Assembly (NCBI RefSeq): GCF_001598435.1
Contig: NZ_BCYY01000002.1
Coordinates: 434,001-498,000 of the forward strand
Origin: Sphingomonas pituitosa NBRC 102491
Lineage (GTDB): Bacteria > Pseudomonadota > Alphaproteobacteria > Sphingomonadales > Sphingomonadaceae
DNA: 64,000 bases
Direction of reading: 5' to 3'
Shown here: positions 60,372 through 64,000 of the stretch, in pieces
How positions within the stretch are numbered: position 1 is the first letter of the stretch
How the letters are laid out: every line of letters starts with the position of its first letter
The notes under the pieces: generated by a model
Seen by the model: only the letters and a program-made list of their open reading frames with translations
The model's database searches: none
What the model was told of the DNA's origin: nothing
Position numbers and translations under genes: made by a program

Positions 60372-61913
60372 ATGCACGAAATCAAGAACATCGTGATCGT
60401 CGGGGGTGGCACGGCAGGCTGGCTTACCGCCGGCGTCATCGCGGCCCGCCACCAGGCGCGCCGGGCGCAGGGCTTCACCGTAACCCTCGTCGAATCCCCC
60501 AATGTGCCGATCATCGGCGTGGGCGAAGGCACCTGGCCGACGCTCAGGACCACACTCCGCAAGATCGGCGTTTCCGAAACCGAGTTCTTCCGCCAGTGTG
60601 ACGCCGCCTTCAAGCAGGGCGCGCGCTTCAACCGCTGGACGACCGGTGCCGCCGACGACGGCTATTATCACCCGCTGATGCTGCCCCAGGGCTTCGCGCA
60701 GACGAACCTGGTGCCGCATTGGCTGGCCGGCGAGGACAACGAAAGCTTCTGCGACGCGGTCACGCCGCAGGGGCGGATATGCGATGCGGGCCTCGCGCCG
60801 AAGACGATGGCCACCGCGGAATATGAGGGCGTGGCGAACTACGCCTATCATCTGGACGCGGGCAAATTCTCCTCGTTCCTGCAGCGCCATTGCTGCGACA
60901 CGCTCGGCGTGCGGCACGTGCTGGCCGACGTCACCGACGTGCATCTCACGGAAAGCGGCGACATCGACCGGCTCGATACCGAGCAGGGCGTCACCATCGA
61001 CGGCGACCTGTTCGTCGATTGCACCGGCTTCGCGGCGCTGCTGATCGGCAAGGCGCTCGGCGTCGGCTTCCGCGATTGCAGCGACGTGCTGTTCTGCGAC
61101 ACGGCGCTTGCGATGCAGGTGCCCTATGCCGATCCCGAAGATCCCATCGCCAGCCACACCATTTCCACCGCGCAGTCGGCCGGCTGGATCTGGGACATCG
61201 GCCTGCCCACCCGCCGGGGCGTGGGCCATGTCTTCTCCAGCAGCCACACCAGCATCGACGATGCCGAGCGCGCGCTGCGCGACTATGTCGGCGCCGCCGC
61301 ATCCGACCTGTCGGTCCGCCGCCTCGCCATCCGTTCGGGCCACCGCGAAACCTTCTGGAAGAAGAACTGCGTGGCGGTAGGCCTTGCCGCCGGCTTTCTT
61401 GAGCCGCTGGAAGCCTCGGCCATCGTGCTGATCGAGCTCTCGGCCAAGATCATCGCGGAACAGCTTCCCGCCTGCCGCGAAGTGATGGACACCGTCGCCC
61501 GGCGCTACAACGATACCACCCTGTATCGTTGGGGACGGATCATCGACTTCCTCAAGCTCCACTATTCGCTGACGAAACGCACCGACACCGAGTTCTGGCG
61601 CGACAACCAGCGCGCGGAGACAATTCCCGATCGCCTGCGCGAGCTGATGACGCTTTGGGAATATCATGCGCCGTGGCTGCACGACGAGTTCGACCGGGTC
61701 GAGGAGGTCTTTCCCTCGGCGAGCTACCAATATGTTCTCTACGGCATGGGGCATCGGACCATGGTTCCGCCGGGCACGTTCGAGAGCGATGCGGACCAGG
61801 CGGCGCGCCTTCGCCGCGAGAACAAGATCTACACCGATCGCCTGCTGCAGGGCCTGCCCAAGCACCGCGCCCTGATCGATCGGATCGTCCAACATGGCCT
61901 CCAGCCCATCTGA
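60372..61913 (+). CDS. Divergent tryptophan-halogenase family protein
   Basis: 513 residues from the ATG at 60372 (MHEIKNIVIVGGGTAGWLTAGV); upstream in-frame codons fall in the hairpin. It differs from the other halogenases here. The GVGEAT loop is IIGVGEGTWPTLRT (48-60), the lysine is Lys81 in AAFKQGARFNRW, and WxWxIP is WIWDIGLPTRRG. The flavin-side motif is GFLEPLEASAIVLIELS. Catalytic Lys and Glu are conserved, so an active flavoenzyme is likely, but a changed WxWxIP suggests another subclass or even monooxygenase-like chemistry. It follows the TBDR and is the only halogenase homologue near the SapC/cupin pair. Confidence 0.9.
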   Translation: MHEIKNIVIVGGGTAGWLTAGVIAARHQARRAQGFTVTLVESPNVPIIGVGEGTWPTLRTTLRKIGVSETEFFRQCDAAFKQGARFNRWTTGAADDGYYHPLMLPQGFAQTNLVPHWLAGEDNESFCDAVTPQGRICDAGLAPKTMATAEYEGVANYAYHLDAGKFSSFLQRHCCDTLGVRHVLADVTDVHLTESGDIDRLDTEQGVTIDGDLFVDCTGFAALLIGKALGVGFRDCSDVLFCDTALAMQVPYADPEDPIASHTISTAQSAGWIWDIGLPTRRGVGHVFSSSHTSIDDAERALRDYVGAAASDLSVRRLAIRSGHRETFWKKNCVAVGLAAGFLEPLEASAIVLIELSAKIIAEQLPACREVMDTVARRYNDTTLYRWGRIIDFLKLHYSLTKRTDTEFWRDNQRAETIPDRLRELMTLWEYHAPWLHDEFDRVEEVFPSASYQYVLYGMGHRTMVPPGTFESDADQAARLRRENKIYTDRLLQGLPKHRALIDRIVQHGLQPI

Positions 61914-61929
61914 ACCACGGAGTAGACGG

Positions 61930-63870
61930 ATGCCCAGGCGATTGATCGGCCTTGCAGCATTGGCGACGGGCCTGTGCGCGGCTGCCGGTGCCCATGCCCA
62001 GCCGCGGCTGGACGGCGTGTTTTCCTCGCATGCGGTGATCCAGCGCGATCAACCGATCACGCTCGCCGGCAGCGCCCGTCCGGGCGAAACAGTGATGATC
62101 AGCCTCGCCGGGCGGAGCGTGAGCATCGCCGCCGACCGCGACGGCCGGTTCAAGGCGCAGCTTCCCGCCCTGCCCGCTGGCGGCCCGTTCACGCTCACGC
62201 TGGCGGCGCCGAGCGGCGCCACGGTTCTGGATGACATCCTGATCGGCGACGTCTTCCTCTGCTCGGGCCAGAGCAACATGGAGATGAAGGTCCGCGACGC
62301 GCAGAGCCTGTTCCCCGAGGCGCATGCGCCAGTGGACCAGCGGCTCCGGCTGCTGACGGTGGACAAGAGGACGGCGGTTGCGCCCCTCGCCCGGTTCGAT
62401 GCGTCGCCGGTCTGGCAAATCGCCGGCCCTGATACGTCGCCGTCCTTCTCCGCCGCCTGCCTCTACATGGTCCAGTCGCTGCGCCGCGACGGGGATGTGC
62501 CGGTGGGCGCGATCCATTCCAGCTGGGGAGGATCGCGGATCAGCGCCTGGATGAGCGACACGGCCCTGCGCCGGAGCGGCCTCGCCGACGAGGCTGACCT
62601 GCTTGCCCTCTACGCCCGCGATCCCGCGGCAGCGACGCGACGTACCTCCACGCTGTGGGAGGCCTGGTGGCGCGCCGCCAGCGGCGAGGCTGCAGGTTCC
62701 GAACCGTGGCAGCCGAATGCCGTGCTCGACTGGCGCCCTGTCCCTGCCTTCACCAATTTCGAAAGCTGGGGCGTGCCCGAGCTGGCCAACTACAACGGCA
62801 TGCTCTGGTACCAGCGCACGGTCGAGCTCACCGATGCGCAGGCGCGCGGTGCCGCCACCCTGTCGCTGGGCATGATCGACGATGCCGATCGCACCTGGGT
62901 CAACGGGATCGGCGTCGGCGGTACCAGCCTTGCCGGCGCGCAGCGGATCTACGTCCTCCCCGCGGGCACGCTGAAGTCCGGGCGCAACGTCCTCACCGTC
63001 AATGACGACGACGTCTATGCGCTCGGCGGGATGCTGGGTCCGGTGGAGGCCATGCGGCTCACGCTCGCGGACGGCACCAGCATTCCGCTCGGCACCGGAT
63101 GGCGCTATGCGATCGCCAGGCGCGTGCCGGGTGCCGCGCCGCGCGTGCCCTGGGACGATATCAACGGCGCCGGCACCCTGTTCAACGCGATGCTCGCGCC
63201 GCTCGCCCCGATCCGCCTGGCCGGCATCGCCTGGTATCAGGGCGAATCCGACACCGCGATCCCCGGCTATGACCAGCGCCTGCGCGCGATGATCGCGGAC
63301 TGGCGGGATCGCTTCGGCAGCCCGGCGACGGCGTTCGTCATCGCCCAGCTCGCCAATTATGGCGCGCCCGCTTCGGCACCCTCGGAAAGCGGCTGGGCCG
63401 ATGTGCGCGACGCCCAGCGCCGGGTCGCCGCCACCGACCCCCATGCGGGGCTGGCGGTGACGCTCGACATCGGCGACGCTTCGGACATTCACCCGGGCGA
63501 GAAGCGGCTCGTCGGCCAGCGGCTGGCGCAGGCGATGCGCGCGGCGCTGGCAGGCGCCCGCGATGGCCGGGCAGGCCCCGCCATCGCCTCGGTCGAACGC
63601 CAGGGCAGCGGCGTGGTGCTCCACTTCACCGGCGTGACGGGGGCGCTGCATACGAACAGTTCCGATCAGGCGATCGGCTTCGAACTCTGCGGCCCCGCGC
63701 CGGGGAGTTGCCGCTTTGCCGCAGCACGGGCGGCCGGCGCCAGCGTGACGCTTGCCGGCGACGGCAAGCCGGTGACCCGCGTCCGCTATGTCTGGGCGGA
63801 TGCCCCTGCCACCAACCTGGCGGACGAGGCGCGCCTGCCCGTCGGCACCTTCGAACTCTCCGTCCCATGA
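61930..63870 (+). CDS. Sialate O-acetylesterase-type (SASA) carbohydrate esterase, secreted
   Basis: 646 residues from the ATG at 61930 (signal MPRRLIGLAALATGLCAAAGAHAQ), 16 bp after the halogenase. Motifs of the SGNH-like SASA family: DVFLCSGQSNMEMKVRDA with nucleophile Ser115, GAIHSSWGGSRISAWM, GIAWYQGESDTAIPGYDQRL, and Asp519-Ile-His521 in DASDIHPGEKRLVGQRLAQA. Between about 270 and 395 a beta-sandwich insertion (WYQRTVELTDAQARGAATLSLGMIDDADRTWVNGIGVGG) resembles the sugar-binding domain of GH2-type enzymes. The name does not imply sialic acid; plant-polymer-degrading bacteria use such enzymes to deacetylate pectin or xylan oligomers. Likely cotranscribed with the TBDR/halogenase pair. Confidence 0.9.
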   Translation: MPRRLIGLAALATGLCAAAGAHAQPRLDGVFSSHAVIQRDQPITLAGSARPGETVMISLAGRSVSIAADRDGRFKAQLPALPAGGPFTLTLAAPSGATVLDDILIGDVFLCSGQSNMEMKVRDAQSLFPEAHAPVDQRLRLLTVDKRTAVAPLARFDASPVWQIAGPDTSPSFSAACLYMVQSLRRDGDVPVGAIHSSWGGSRISAWMSDTALRRSGLADEADLLALYARDPAAATRRTSTLWEAWWRAASGEAAGSEPWQPNAVLDWRPVPAFTNFESWGVPELANYNGMLWYQRTVELTDAQARGAATLSLGMIDDADRTWVNGIGVGGTSLAGAQRIYVLPAGTLKSGRNVLTVNDDDVYALGGMLGPVEAMRLTLADGTSIPLGTGWRYAIARRVPGAAPRVPWDDINGAGTLFNAMLAPLAPIRLAGIAWYQGESDTAIPGYDQRLRAMIADWRDRFGSPATAFVIAQLANYGAPASAPSESGWADVRDAQRRVAATDPHAGLAVTLDIGDASDIHPGEKRLVGQRLAQAMRAALAGARDGRAGPAIASVERQGSGVVLHFTGVTGALHTNSSDQAIGFELCGPAPGSCRFAAARAAGASVTLAGDGKPVTRVRYVWADAPATNLADEARLPVGTFELSVP

Positions 63871-63950
63871 CGCCTCGCGAGGTGCGAGCCGATCCCCCAC
63901 TCCCGCGTGCGTCCGATCGGGTGCGCGACCTGCCTGCGGAGAAACGACTG

Positions 63951-64000
63951 ATGTTCAGCAAAGCAACCCACCTGATGGCATCGGCTGCAGCATTCGCGCT
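63951..64000 (+). CDS. Start of another secreted protein, truncated by the window edge
   Basis: An ATG at 63951 with GGAGAAA 6 bases upstream opens a frame reading MFSKATHLMASAAAFA to the window end. This looks like the start of a signal peptide. It is 80 bp after the esterase on the same strand. Only 16 codons are visible, so the product cannot be named. Confidence 0.5.
   Translation, partial: MFSKATHLMASAAAFA

Overview
This is a high-GC window with the gene content of a Sphingomonas-type alphaproteobacterium. The grounds are eight TonB-dependent receptors (TBDRs), most with the N-terminal 'VTGxR...DxxVxEALQRxxGV' plug signature common in sphingomonads, Caulobacter and xanthomonads. They sit with flavin-dependent tryptophan-halogenase homologues, SapC, cupin-like (JmjC-type) proteins and many secreted glycosidases. 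It reads as a large accessory region for scavenging plant cell-wall glycans. I saw no tRNA, rRNA, CRISPR array, insertion sequence, TonB/ExbB/ExbD gene or transcription-factor gene. No stretch longer than 300 bases lacks a gene.

Layout. 1-4.9 kb (minus strand): PepSY membrane protein, FecA-like TBDR, DUF2946 and LprI-like proteins, probably iron acquisition. 5.0-9.6 kb (minus): a TBDR followed by a halogenase. 9.8-13.9 kb: type-B carboxylesterase, divergent MFS sugar porter, DUF1080 hydrolase. 14.1-15.5 kb: a GAF protein converging on a small secreted protein. 15.6-20.9 kb (minus): lipoprotein endo-arabinanase (GH43), TBDR and a second GH43. 21.2-31.9 kb: a TBDR divergent from a translationally coupled five-gene operon, four halogenase homologues (one without key catalytic residues) plus a cupin-like protein. 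31.9-40.2 kb: two divergent TBDRs, one with a DUF6250 protein and the other with a GH27 enzyme. 40.2-50.0 kb (minus): TBDR plus GH43, and an operon of GH146 beta-L-arabinofuranosidase, Ldh-family dehydrogenase and DUF885 peptidase. 50.2-55.3 kb: S9 peptidase and DUF5695 protein. 55.5-61.9 kb: a SapC/cupin pair divergent from a TBDR-halogenase pair. 61.9-64 kb: a sialate-O-acetylesterase-type esterase and the start of one more secreted protein.

How they may work together. The glycosidases (three GH43, GH27, GH146), the esterases and the YesU-like DUF6250 protein point to arabinose- and galactose-rich plant glycans. Polymers would be trimmed outside or in the periplasm, and oligomers imported by the TBDRs. 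GTATA-centred palindromes in four promoter regions tie TBDR/GH27, TBDR/GH43, GH146/dehydrogenase/peptidase and S9 peptidase/DUF5695 into a possible single regulon. The sugar linkages plus peptidases would suit arabinosylated hydroxyproline-rich glycoproteins. A LacI-type operator, exact at one site and 10/12 at the other, links the two TBDR + halogenase + cupin loci.

All family assignments come from reading motifs; no database search was run.
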